The notes under the pieces were generated by a model that ran no database searches, was not told where the DNA came from, and was given only the letters and a program-made list of their open reading frames with translations. Positions 11,639-22,903 of a stretch of DNA of 64,000 bases are shown here, piece after piece (the stretch's first letter is position 1; each line of letters begins with the position of its first letter). The stretch is taken from positions 90,816,753 to 90,880,752 of the forward strand of contig CM051456.1 in the NCBI GenBank assembly GCA_028274465.1, given 5' to 3'. The DNA is from Plantago ovata (lineage: Eukaryota > Streptophyta > Magnoliopsida > Lamiales > Plantaginaceae). The translations under genes and the position numbers were made by a program.

Positions 11639-12239
11639 TGTTAGGAAACTTGTAATTTTTATGAGAAATTAACCATGCTAAATTAAGTAAAGTCTAGTAA
11701 CTAGTGCTCTTAGGGTCCATAGAAATTTAGAAATTAAGGACATTGTAAAAGAGGAACGTTTGCTGAAAAACTTAGTGTAGGTACTAGTTAGGTTCTTAAG
11801 CTTGCTGATGATATACTTTGTTTTTACAAACAAACTATTGAAGACCTAGAACCGTCAGAAAGTGGAAAATTCGAAAACTGAAGACTTAGAAGAATTTTGA
11901 GAAAGGTATCTACAAAGGCACATGTTGCTTCAGAAAGCGAGAATTTCAGCAACGGCTTGCATAAATGAAAATCTATATGACAGTGTAGGTTGTGCTTGCT
12001 GAAACTAAGATAGATCACTTGCTGACAACTCATGTGACCTCCATGCTGAAGAGTACTTGCATTTTGACTCCAACGTTCAGAATTTGATTCAAAAGAACAT
12101 TAAATGCAAAGTAAGCACGTGAAGAACATGAAGACAAGAAGACAAATGACGAACGCTGCTGAAAGTACAAAAGCAAGATAGTGACATCTTAAGGTACAAA
12201 GCCTTAGAATTTGAAATGCAAACGGCTCCCTTGAGACAC

Positions 12240-12247
12240 TATAAATA
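12240..12247 (+). promoter_or_regulatory. TATA box of the Sirevirus-like LTR
   Basis: CACTATAAATAGAAG is a strong plant TATA context and is conserved in the inverted LTR copy. Transcription would start near 12270. Confidence 0.7.
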
Positions 12248-12974
12248 GAAGACCTTAGGCTGAGTAGAAGGTGTGTCAACAACGTGATCAAACTCTCACT
12301 TGTGCTTTAAACACTCAAATCCTTCTCTACTCTCTACTGCCTATTGATCCGTTCCAAGACTTAAGCTTGAAACAAAAGCTACTTGTGAAGAAGTAGAACA
12401 TTGAAAGCTAAGAAATTAGTTAAGTGTACTTTCTTTTAAACAAGAACAAGTCTTGACACCAGAAACCACAAACTTGCTTACTGCAAAGTATTACAAGTTG
12501 TGTTTCTTTAGATTACTTGTTATAGTTGCAAAGTTATATTCAAGTCATCTCATCCCAAATCTCTCTAACTGATAAACACCCTTTTACAAGCGTGAAATTC
12601 AGGGGGAATTAATCCAGCATAGCTTTGCTGAATATAGTCCCAAGTTTGGTGGAGAACAAGGTTACAGTTCTCTAGTTTAGGTTGGAAACAAGGAAAGTGC
12701 GCTTTGGTTTCTGAGAATCAGTAGTGATAGGAGTTGTAAGGAACCTCATATCTTATCATAGTGGATTCAGTCCTAGAAAGTACAAAGTGGATTAGTTGAG
12801 AGATTACGCCACTCTCAGATACCACTATAAAATTGTTTGTGTGATTTAATTTCCTGCACTTAGTTTTCAGCAAGTTACTATTGTTTTACACTGTCACTCT
12901 GCTCACTTGTTGAAACTAGTTTTCTGACAAAAGCACTTATTGTAAAAGACTTCCGCACTCTGTTTTTTAAGTAT

Positions 12975-13064
12975 CAGCAAACTCATTACTAAAAATTAAT
13001 AAGCACTTGCTGAGAAAGTTAAGTATCAGCAAACTTATTACTGAAAAGTAATAAGTACTTGCTG
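12975..13064 (+). repeat. Tandem hairpin repeat at the end of the LTR
   Basis: Two units 52 bases apart each begin CAGCAA (12975, 13027) and end TTGCTG (13007, 13059), which pair as an outer stem. The second unit also has a perfect inner stem CTTATTACT / AGTAATAAG (13034-13042 and 13047-13055) closed by the loop GAAA. In the first unit the inner stem has decayed. Confidence 0.75.
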
Positions 13065-13145
13065 AGAAAATTTTAAACGACGAAAAGTTTGAAAAGACTA
13101 TTCACCCCCTATAGTCTTTTTTTGTTGTTTAAAGGGACCAACAAT

Positions 13146-13157
13146 TGGTATCAGAGC
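13146..13157 (+). promoter_or_regulatory. Primer binding site (initiator tRNA-Met)
   Basis: TGGTATCAGAGC is complementary to the 3' end of plant initiator tRNA-Met and lies two bases after the LTR, as in most Copia elements. Confidence 0.95.
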
Positions 13158-13254
13158 TGGAGGTTCTTTAACCTTCAACACTGAACCTAGATCCCCTTAG
13201 GTGCTTTCCGTAAATTACTTTCACTTGATCAGTTTGTAGTTATTTGCTGACAGG

Positions 13255-14459
13255 ATGTCTTTAGGAGACGCTCCTTTGATGAAGCTGGAAAACTATTAGA
13301 AATGGCGAAACAACATGATGCTACATCTTGAGGCCATTAGTGATGAGATGGTGACTGTCATAAACGATGGCCCAATCAAGATCACTAAACTTGAAATAAT
13401 CTTCCTCACAAGACCACAAACACTAGTGGAAAGGAAACTATGTTAGGAGAACCGGTCGACACCGTCGTACCAAAACGAAGAGAGGAATGGACTTCAGATG
13501 AAGCCAAAAGATTCCGTCTTGATGGCCAAGCAAGAAACATCATTATTCGATCTACTCCAGATACTATACAGTGCAAACTGTGGGGTGCTAAAACTGCTAA
13601 GGAAGCTTGGAAAATGGTTCAAGATCTTTGTGTTGTATCTGACAAAACCAAGGAAAACAAACTCGAAATACTAAAGTTGAAGTTTCAAAACTTCAAACAA
13701 GGTGCCAATGAGTCACTAAAAGACTTGGATTTCAGATTCACAACTCTTGTGAGTGAAATGGCTGCCTTAGGTGTTGGAAACTTCTCTTCAGATTCTGAAA
13801 AGGTGAAAACCATTATTAGAAGTCTGAATCAATAATGGATCCACACTCAGAACTTCTACTACAATCAAGAAATGCCAAACATCACTCCAACCGTGTTGTT
13901 CTCTCATCTTGCTACTGTCAACTATGACACAAATCAAAGAGGAAGTGTGTTTGCTGAAAAATCGCAAAACATTGTTCTTGCTGTCAAGCCGTCATCTTCT
14001 CAAAAGAATAATGATAAAGAGCCTGCTGATGAAAATTCTCTTGCAGTTAGAAACATGAAGAAATTCATCAGTAAGGAACTTGAAAGGCGAAAAGCAAAAG
14101 AGAAGCTAAAAAAGCATCTTGGTAACAACTACCATAAGTACAGAAATGAAACTAGCTCGCTGAACAAGCAAGCTCAGCAAGAAAACTCCTCCGAAGAACC
14201 AGCAGTTGGCAATGATCTTTGCTTTTATTGCAAAAAGCCTAGACACTTCAGAGCAAACTGCCCCTTACTGAAAGGGAAATCTGCTGAAAAGAAGAAGAAA
14301 TTCAGGAAGGCTTTAATTGCTGAAGAAAAGAAAAAGCTTCAAGCAAAAATCGATGCTCTTTGCATTGAAACAAGCTCTGAAGACAGTGAGGTAGAAAGTT
14401 CTGACACTGAAGAAGAGGAAGCCACTCTGGACGTAGAGATAGGCAAAGAAGTATGTTGA
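13255..14459 (+). pseudogene. Sirevirus-like gag, broken
   Basis: The ATG at 13255 is the first after the primer site. The frame meets a stop at 13297-13299 and shifts before 13440. The part 13440-13835 is a UBN2/gag-polypeptide domain of Copia elements (KLWGAKTAKEAW, then LKLKFQNFKQGANESL). It stops just before 13836, and 13872-14459 holds a basic region, then a CCHC zinc knuckle CFYCKKPRHFRANCPLL at 14219-14269, then an acidic tail. Gag forms the particle that packages the element RNA. At least three lesions make it inactive. Confidence 0.88.
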
Positions 14460-14951
14460 ATTGCCATGGAAGCTTATCCAGATGTGTCAAACTACGAGTT
14501 CTGCCTCATGGCCGATCAGGTAAATTGTCCTACCTCTGACTCTGATCAGAAAGTGAAGATGACATTGACCTTGATAGAATTCAAGGAGAAATCGAAAGAT
14601 TTGAGAAAACTCTGAGCAAACAGCAAGAAAAATTACAGAATGCTGAACTTCTGACTAAGCAAACTACTGAAAAGTACGTTGTGCTGAGCGATGAGTCAGA
14701 AAAGAAGGATGCTGAAATATTGCATCTCAAAAAGCTAGTTGCTGAAGCTAGAGAGAAAAATGCTCAAATGGCAATAGAATTGGAAGAATATCAGTCCTCA
14801 ATTCTAAAGTTACTTGCTGAAATACAAGAGATGAAAAAGATGAAAGTCAATTTAAAAAATCTTATACGGATGCTAGTAACACACTAACTGAACTAAACTC
14901 TTATATGAGAGATCCATCTCAGAAAGAAGGTTTAGGTGCCACTTATGAAGG

Positions 14952-15029
14952 TGATACTTTTGAGTAAAGACAAATCATCAATTACCTTTGTGATACTTTT
15001 GAGTAAAGACAAATCACCAATTACCTTTG
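14952..15029 (+). repeat. 39-bp tandem duplication in the gag-pol linker
   Basis: The unit TGATACTTTTGAGTAAAGAC... occurs twice back to back (14952-14990 and 14991-15029). It adds 13 residues in frame (VILLSKDKS repeated). The copies differ by one base, so the event is recent. Confidence 0.85.
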
Positions 15030-15378
15030 TTCGTGCTACTAATAGTGGTCAACCAGAACTATATCAAATTGGCCAATCTAAGGTTGCTGAAATAAGCAAT
15101 CAAGTACCTACGACCAAGAAGCCCGTTGTTGTGACTCAAAAGGAAAACAGGTTGATGAAAAGCTTTTTGTTCAGAAAAAGGATGCTGAAAAGCATTCCGC
15201 CAAACAAGTTGCTGGAAAGCAATTTGTTAAGCCAAAAGGCAAGATTACTAACAAAAGCAATCAGAAGACCTTTGCTGACAAACCTGAATCAAGTAAGGGT
15301 GCTGAGACAAAAACTCATCATACTCCAAAAAGTGGACTTGGATACAAAACCAAGAAAAGTCAGCTATTTCATGAGTAT

Positions 15379-15538
15379 GTTTTTTTTTAATAATCGAACC
15401 ATTACAATTTCACAAGTAGCATTACAAAGCTAGTAATAAATTATAAATAATCCCGCACTTGGCGAGAATTGAACCTATGACCTCTAGTGTCATGACACCT
15501 CAGTCTAACCAATTGAGCTAGACCTCATTGGTATAAGC
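15379..15538 (-). mobile_element. tRNA-derived SINE with 23-bp target duplication
   Basis: A perfect 23-base direct repeat, AAAGTCAGCTATTTCATGAG plus TAT, flanks the insert (15356-15378 and 15539-15561). On the minus strand the head has an A box TAGCTCAATTGGTTAGA (15511-15527) and a B-box-like GGTTCAATTC (15467-15476). A tRNA-unrelated body and a poly-A tail (poly-T on + at 15380-15388) follow. LINE-type target-primed insertion explains the long duplication. The SINE interrupts the Sirevirus-like gag-pol frame. Confidence 0.92.
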
Positions 15539-15591
15539 AAAGTCAGCTATTTCATGAGTATAAGCAAAGTCAGCAAAGATACTTCAAAGAG

Positions 15592-17454
15592 TTGAACAAA
15601 TTCAAGCCCAAGAGTACTGACAATACTCAAAATGCTAGGACTAGAAGGAATCTTGCTAGAAAAGAACTTACTGAAAAGTATGTTCAGCAAAAGGGTCAAC
15701 CAAGCAAGACACCACATCAGAAAGTGGACTTAATCAAGAATGATCAAAAGTCTTTTGGTTCTAAACCATCTAGTTCCTCAGCAAGTAGAAAACAAGTCAA
15801 GATCGAAAAGTTCAAGACTTGGGTTTCCACTGGACGTTTTCTTGAACATGTTAATGGACATCCAATATTGGACAATTAACTTGTTTGCTCTTGATTGTGC
15901 AGACGCCAACCACGGAGACAAACAATGCAATATGGCACTTTGACAGTGGCTGCGGAAAGCACATGACGAGCAATAAGAAAAACCTTATAAACTATAGACG
16001 GTGGTCTAAAGGTCCAACAATAAGGTTTGCTGGTGGAGGCTTTGGTTCTACTAAAGGCTATGGTGACGTGAAGTTAGGGTGCATCACTATTTCGGGAGTT
16101 CTTTATGTCAAAAATCTTAAGTTTAACCTTTTCAGCATGAGTCATTTTGCTGACAAAGGTTACTTCATCAAAATTAAAAGTGATGAATGCAAACTTATTG
16201 ACTTTGAGACAAAGAAGGTAATCATGGTTGCTAGAAGATTAGGAGGTCTCTACACCGTAGATTGGTCTTCAGCAATCATTGAAAAATTCCTTATCTCAGA
16301 ACATGATTGCCTTGCTGAAAAAGCATGGTTATGGCATAAACGAACAAGTCACCTAAGACGCTGAATAAGCTGTCTAAAAAGGCACTTGTAGTTGGATTAC
16401 CTAAGGTTACTTTTAAGAAGGATGGTGTTTACACTGCATGCCAGCAAGGTAAGCAAACCAAAACTTCTTTCAAGAACAAGGCAGTACGGTCAACTACAAA
16501 ACCTTTACAACTCTTGCACATGGACTTGTTTGATTCTTCTTCAACAAGCTATGCTAGTAAGAAGTATGGTCTGGTGGTGGTAGATGATTATTCAAGGTTC
16601 ACTTGGGTAATTTTCATCAAATACAAGTTTGAAACAATGACTGAAATACCTAACTTGCTGAATAAGCTCGAAGTCATGAAAAATGACAAGGTAAAAATCA
16701 TCAGAACAGACCATGGTACTGAGTTTGTAAACCAGTACATAACTGAGTATTGTACTTCTAAAGGCATACAACATCAGTTACCTCAGTAAGGACACCTCAA
16801 CAAAACGGTGTTGCTGAAAGGAAGAATCGTACCCTTAAGGAAGCAGCTAGAACAATGCTTGTTGACACTGAAATAAGTGAAGCTTATTGGGTTTAAGCGA
16901 TTAATACTGCCTGCTATACTCAGAATAGATGTTTGATAACTAAGAAATACAACAAAACTCCCTATGAGTTATTTGTTGGAAGACTTCCTAACATCACTCA
17001 TCTAAGAGTATTTGGTTGCAAATGCTTTGTTCTTAACAATGGTAGAGAATATTTAAGGACATTTCGACCAAAGGCAGATGAAGCGATATTTCTTGGCTAC
17101 TCCTTACATAGTAAAGCTTATAGAATTTACATCAAAAAGGCACAAAAGATTGAAAAATCAGTTCATGTTGTATTCTATGAAAAGACACAAGGAGTTCCCG
17201 CTGAAGAAGAAATATCAGAATGTATGAAGAAACTACTCATACACGAGCAAAGAACTGAATCCAATGCTCGAAATATCAAATCTATTGAACTTAATGATGA
17301 TTCTGACAATGACACTCCAATTCCAAGTCATGTCAAGATAAATGTAGTTCATGATAAGGAATTCCCGGCTAAAGACGCAGTTGCTCCAAATGTTGCTGAA
17401 ACTACGCAACCTCTTGTGTCTGCTGACGAGTTATCTCAAAACAAGCAATGTTGA
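15592..17454 (+). pseudogene. Sirevirus-like protease and integrase, broken
   Basis: A Lys-rich leader is followed by the protease motif WHFDSGCGKHMT (15936-15971), the Copia form of the aspartic protease D-S-G. GAG-pre-integrase sequence with WHKRTSHL comes next. The integrase core carries LLHMDLFDSS (first Asp, about 16516) and IIRTDHGTEFVNQ (second Asp, about 16700). NGVAERKN with the Glu (about 16808) follows in another frame. FGCKCFVLN ends the domain near 17030. Breaks occur at 16362, 16787, 16896 and 17452. The order protease, integrase, reverse transcriptase is that of Copia. Confidence 0.9.
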
Positions 17455-19252
17455 ACAAGTAGTTGCTCATGAACCGATTCCAGTAGAGACACAACCAGAT
17501 ACCAGTAGTACTGAACAAGTACATGCTGAAGAGTCACATGCTGAAGTGCAAACATATCCAGATCCAAAGAGCAGAAAACCTGTTAACAAATGGATTAGAG
17601 ATCATCCCTCTAAGGATATGATTGGTGATATTAACAAACGCCAAGTGACTAGATCCAAAGTATCTACCAATCAAGAACTTGCTGAAGAAGCAATTGTTGT
17701 TGAGGTAGAAGCTTTGTTCTCTTGCTTTGTTTCAGAAATTGAGCCCAAAACCATAGAAGAAGCTTTAAAACATTCTGAATGGATCAAGGCAATGCAAGAA
17801 GAACTGGATCAATTTGAAAGGAACAAAGTCTGGAAACTTGTACCCCTTGCTGAAGGAAAGAAAGCAATTGGTACAAAGTGGGTGTTTAGAAACAAGCTGA
17901 GTGAGTCTGGAGAAGTAACAAGGAACAAAGCACGTTTAGTTGCTCAAGGTTATTGCCAGACTGAAGGATTGGATTATGATGAGTCTTATGCACCAGTTGC
18001 AAGATTGGATGCTATTAGACTTTTCTTAGCCTTTGCTGCTCATAATGACTTCATAGTTTATCAAATGGATGTTAAAAGTGTATTCCTAAAAGTGCTTTAG
18101 AACAACCCCCTGGATTTGAACTTCCCTCAGAAACCAAGATGGTATATAAGCTTCAGAAAGCTGTATATGGTCTAAAGCAAGCACCTAGAGGTTGGTATGA
18201 TACCTTAGCTAAATTCTTGCTATATAATGGTTTCAAAAAGGGTGAAGTTGATAAAACGTTATTTACCATGAATCATGATGGTAAAATATTCTTAGTCCAG
18301 ATTTATGTGGGTGACATAATTTTTGGTTCTAAGGACAAGCAACTTTGTGATGATTTTGCGAAACTCATGACAAACAAGTTTGAAATGAACATGATGGACA
18401 AATTGAATTATTTCCTAGGTTTGCAAGTCAAGCAACTCAAGGATGGAATATTCATAAATCAAGCAAAGTATGCAAAGGAAATGCTCATAAAGTTCAGGAT
18501 CAAAGAGGAAGAGAAACCTGAAAAGATTCTTATGAGTGTTGGCACCAAATTGGGCTATACTAAACAAGACAAAAGTGTGGATGAACACAAGTATAGGAAG
18601 CTCATTGGTTCCTTGATGTATCTAACAGCAAGTAGGTCTGACATTCAGTATGTTGTTTGTGTGTGTGCAAGGTTTCAATCTGATCCTAGAGAATCACACT
18701 ACAAGAAAGCACTCAAAATACTGAAACATGTCAAAGGCACAATCAATTGGATTATGGTATCCAAAACATTCTGGATTAGAATTTGTTGGTTATTCAAATG
18801 CTGACCATGGTGGATCAACCCTTGATCGAAAAAGTAACTCTGGAACATGTCAGTTTCTATGTACAAGATCAATTTCATGGTCCAGCAAGAAGCAAACTTG
18901 TGTAGCCAATTCATCCACTGAATCTGAATACATTGCGGATGGTTGTTGTACTGCTCAAATCCTATGGATTCAACAACAACTAATAGATTATGGTATTTTT
19001 GCAAAGAAAACACCAATCTTTTGTGATAATACAAGTTCTATTGCTATCATGCAAAATCCTAAGTTCCACTCAAGGACAAAGCACATTGATATTAGACATC
19101 ATTTCATTAGAGATCATGTGGAAAAAGGAGACATTGAGGTTGTAAAGATAGGTACTGATGATCAACTTGCTGACATCTTTACCAAGCCCCTTCCAGATAA
19201 TAGGTTCGCAATGCTAAGGTATAACCTTGGATTGATTGAACTACCTCAATAA
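17455..19252 (+). pseudogene. Sirevirus-like reverse transcriptase and RNase H, broken
   Basis: [20 protein letters not shown] (about 17758) opens the Copia RT domain, and [10 protein letters not shown] carries the first catalytic Asp. Breaks at 18098 and 18802 divide the frame. The catalytic box reads YVGD (18304-18315) where the family has YVDD, so one of the two metal-binding Asp residues is lost. RNase H follows with GYSNADHGG, SSTESEYIA, FCDNTSSIAI and DDQLADIFTKPLP, ending at 19252. Confidence 0.92.
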
Positions 19253-19272
19253 AAAGGGTACGTTTGATTGGA

Positions 19273-19649
19273 TTGCTTAAATGGGCATTCAGCAAGCCTA
19301 CAGTTGCTTAAAGATTTAATCATCCCTTGAAAAGTCCCTTTCTACTTGATTCCTCTACAAAGATGATTGTACACAAAGTGTTTACTGAAACAGGCATTCA
19401 GCAAGTAAATCCTTCAAACCGGATATTTGTTAGGAAACTTGGTCACTTGCTGAAACAGGTATTCAGTAAGAAAAATCTAAGGATTGCTGAAACGGGCATT
19501 CAGACAATCAAGGATACTGAAACATGTATTCAAGTATCAAAAGATAAATCTGAGATGAGAACTCAGCAAAGAGCAAGATTGTTTTCACTAAAGAAGAATT
19601 TATCTAAAATATCTCACTATAAAAGGGATTTACTGAGACGGGAACTCAG
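19273..19649 (+). repeat. Seven hairpins with 7-nt loops, downstream of RNase H
   Basis: Each hairpin has a 7-base loop and a stem of its own sequence. Positions (loop): 19273-19295 (ATGGGCA), 19381-19409 (ACAGGCA), 19446-19470 (ACAGGTA), 19482-19509 (ACGGGCA), 19513-19538 (ACATGTA), 19550-19566 (ATGAGAA), 19633-19649 (ACGGGAA). Stems include CTTGCTGAA / TTCAGTAAG, GATTG / CAATC and GATACT / AGTATC. Bulges of 1 to 4 bases occur in some. A 120-codon frame (19327-19689) runs across, with no known domain; the repeated TETGIQ it encodes is the hairpin sequence. Confidence 0.75.
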
Positions 19650-19686
19650 GAATATCTTTGACCCAAAGAAAAATGATATATTTGAT

Positions 19687-19697
19687 TAAGGGGGAAC
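19687..19697 (+). promoter_or_regulatory. Polypurine-tract-like sequence
   Basis: TTAAGGGGGAAC has the form of a Copia polypurine tract but is not next to an LTR here, because the env-like region follows. Extra internal polypurine tracts are known for Sireviruses. Confidence 0.5.
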
Positions 19698-19699
19698 TT

Positions 19700-20249
19700 T
19701 CAGCAACTACAAGGCTTGTTACTTATAAAGTAATTGCTAAAGTCAGAAAGATTAAAATTGCTGAAAAGATTCTCTAATACTTCAGCAAGTTATTAGCTTC
19801 TAACTAAAAGAGATAAAATCCCTTGATTCAAGGTAAAATCTAATGTGACGTTAATCGTGGCACAGATAAACTCGCAATTAATCATGACATGAAATGCAAT
19901 CGTGACCATTGATTTTAAAGCAGTTGATGATCCAACGACTTATGCTATAAAGTGAAAACAAGCTCTGACGGTTTCGGGTTAGTGGACCACTATGCATTTA
20001 ATGCAAAGGCTCCATTAACTCTCTGTATCTCTATTTTACCCTTGCTGAAAATTCAAAACCATTGAGTTTCTCACATAACAGAGATACTATATAAATGAAT
20101 AGTTAGAGAAAGACAAAACTCTTTAACTCACATTTCCTTTCTCTGCAAAAATTTCCTAGCCTGTGCTCTGAAACACTGTACCTCCGGTCAAAAAGAAAAG
20201 CATCTTTTTCGTACTCTTACCCCCCAATCTTACCTTACTATATAAAGAG
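19700..20249 (+). other. Spacer before the env-like ORF
   Basis: No gene is seen. It keeps the TTGCTGA and TCAGCAA words of the element, and TATATAAAG lies at 20239-20247 just before the ATG of the next ORF. Confidence 0.5.
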
Positions 20250-22903
20250 ATGGCTCCTAAGAACACCAAGTCCTCAAAGGCAGACAATGCTTGAAAAAGC
20301 ACTGCTCCTACTCCGGCCGCATCTCCGACGAAGAACACAGTGAAAATTGTGTTAGCGAATAACCGTATCACCGAAAGACCCATGCCTCCCGCATATCTCA
20401 ACACTGAAAAGTGTGAGCAGATGATGTAATGGGACGGATTTGCAAAAGAGAAGTATATCCGATACTTCTATGAACAAGAACTTGACGAAGAAAATGTTGA
20501 GGCGATGAATTACATCAATCAACAAGGCCTACTTTTCTTCATCACTGCTCACCCCAAAAAGAAAGTGAGTATGATAGATACTATGGAATTCTACAACAAT
20601 GCAGAAATCCAAACCCCTACTGATGAACAAGGAATCACTGAAGAAGTGATTTCTACAACAGTTCAGGGAAAGAAAATCATCCTGAAATGGATTGATTTGG
20701 CAAACATCTTTCAGATTCCAACCACTGGAACTGAAGATGACATCACTGCCACTGTAGAGGAGATTGAAGTCTTCTACAGTGATGTCAGAAATGAACGGAT
20801 GAAGAAAGGAGAAATTTCTCCTATTTGAACAAGTTTACAAAGAGAAAGCATCTTTGTCGTTCTCTTGGTCTAGTAGCGTTGCTACTCATTAAAGTGTTAT
20901 ACTTCCAAGTCGGAGGAATAGACCAAATCGGCCTGAAAAGATGACCATTGCTGATGCACATCTATGAGAACAAAACCGACATCAACTGGGCTAAATACAT
21001 ATTCAACAGATTTGTTGATTGTATTTCAAAGTTCAAAGTCAAGGTGGAAGACAATACTGTCTCACCTATATTCCCAGTGATGTATGGACTGAAAATTTGT
21101 TACATCTTGGAATATTTCCAGATCAAGCTAAGAAACCCATTGCCGATCAAAAAGTCAGTATGCAATGTGGGAAGAGCTTTCCACAAGCTGAATGGACCCA
21201 AGGATGTTGACAAACAGTCAAAGAAAGCAACAGAGTCAAACGTTGCTGATACTATTGCTGCTGCTGATAATGTTGCGGTTGCTAACACTAAAGCACCCAG
21301 CAAAAGATTAAAGAAGAGAAAAGTTGATGATGATACTCAAACTGCAGCTTCATCAGCTGATCCTGTTCCTAAGAAGGCCATAACAAAAACCTTCTCAAGG
21401 AAGAAAAAGACGGCAAGAAAGTCAGTGCCGATCGTTCATGAGATACATGACGATGATACACCAGTGGTTGCTGAAAAGCAAGCCACTCCAGTAATTGTCG
21501 TAGAGGCACTTTCTGAAACCTCTACAAATCCAATAAATTTGGATCCATCTACTAAAGAAAGACCACAAGGCAGTAGAAATGAAATTCCTGCCTTAGAAAG
21601 AATTGATGATATCTACATTGTAGATAATTTTGAGGATACAACACTTGAACCAGCAAGTGATATTGATGCAAACCTCAGAAAGCCTGCACTTGCTGAAAAC
21701 GTTGCCAGCAAAGCAACAAAGGAAAAGGAGACAGTTGCTGAAATACCAACTAGTAAAGAAAAGGAAGTTCCTAAAGCTGCAGCCATTGAAGAACCAGTTG
21801 CTGAGACTTCAACTATTCAAAATCAAGAGTTTGTTGAAACTCATCAAGAAGCACCATTCGACGACGTATCTCATGATGCTGAGAATGTAAGACCAAGTTC
21901 ACCACTCACTTCAATTGACAAAGTCCAACTGGTACTGACTGACCTAAGCCAGAAAATGGACATGGAGATTGATGATAACTCCAACAAGTCAGTGGACCTT
22001 TTTATGACTAGTAGTGAACTCAGAGGTCTAGATGCTTCTTCTCAACCTGTCCATTCAGAGACAAGGGAGATTGTTGATGCTACACAACTTTCTCGTTTAG
22101 ATCAAGAAAATAAGTCTGCTGAAGATCTAGTCCCAGATAATGAAGAAGCAAACCATGCTGAAGGGACTGAGTCACCACCTATCATTCTTCAGCAGGTAGT
22201 TAACTCAGAAATAAGCAAAACTTCTTTATCTAATACTTTATCTTTAGCTAATACTATTGTTTCTTTACAGACTTCTCATGATACAAGGCAGAAGAGTGCT
22301 GAAACTTCTGTACAAGAATCTACAACTCCTGCTCAGCAGGTAGATGAAAATTTTGGTAATTTTACTAAGTTTACAAACTTAGTACTTGTATCTAACAAAG
22401 TGTTATTTCAGGATGAACAAAACAAGGATGTTGCTACAGCTCCTGTTGAATTGGAAGTAGTACCTGCACAACCAAGTGTGCAACATAAGCTTGCTGAGAA
22501 CCAGCAGGTAATTCATGATACAGTTTTAGACTCTAAAACTACTTCCAAAAACATTCCTGAAAAAAACTTTGCTTTTATTCAGGCTCAAAAGGAGATAAAA
22601 GAAGCGATTCTCATCACAGAAGTCCATGAAGTTAGTTCAGATGAACTGTACTCAAACTTCAAGAGAAATACTTTGACGAGAGTTGCTAAGTCTGTCTGCA
22701 ACTGGCAAAGGTATAGAAGAATGGACTTCTCAGATCTTCACATCCATCTCTCAAATGAAAAGAAGAGAAATTGTCTCATCAATCTCGAGACTTTCGTACA
22801 CTCTATCCTTCCTGAAGAGCTATCTTATTCTCAGCAAATGAATGTTAATCTGGTTGTCACAATCAGAGAGAATATAAAAGCTAAGTTTAAGAGTGTCTCT
22901 CCA
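20250..22903 (+). pseudogene. Env-like third ORF of the Sirevirus-like element, 5' part
   Basis: The ATG at 20250 opens a frame with stops at 20292 and 20427 and a frame change after 20826. The part from about 20430 to 21150 resembles the plant 'transposon protein' domain often found downstream of pol in plant LTR elements. A long, Lys-rich then acidic region follows, with many Val/Leu-Ala-Glu steps. Env-like third ORFs are a mark of the Sirevirus/SIRE1 group, but I see no clear signal peptide or membrane anchor, so an envelope role is unproven. The frame is open from 20948 until the Ty3 element inserts at 22904. It continues in the same frame at 31237. Confidence 0.7.
22899..22903 (+). repeat. 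Target site duplication CTCCA, left copy
   Basis: CTCCA here and at 31232-31236 flanks the gag-protease Ty3 element exactly, which proves insertion into the env-like ORF. Confidence 0.95.

Larger units (their letters stand above)
11639..13143 (+). mobile_element. 5' LTR of the outer Sirevirus-like Copia element
   Basis: The LTR starts TGTTAGGAAACTTG and ends CCAACA, three bases before the primer site. It also exists inverted at 1-1039. Inside are a TATA box (12240-12247) and, near the end, a 52-base tandem repeat that folds (12975-13064). The words TTGCTGA and TCAGCAA recur throughout. The 3' LTR is not in the window because later insertions push it beyond 64000. Confidence 0.92.
14466..15590 (+). 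pseudogene. Gag-pol linker with coiled coil, broken
   Basis: The segment begins with an ATG at 14466 and contains FCLMADQ, a stretch often found after the gag knuckle in this group. A heptad-rich region at 14681-14860 (EILHLKKLVAEAREKNAQM) should form a coiled coil. Lys/Gln-rich sequence follows. It is broken by frameshifts, a 39-base in-frame duplication (14952-15029) and a SINE (15379-15538). Confidence 0.65.
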
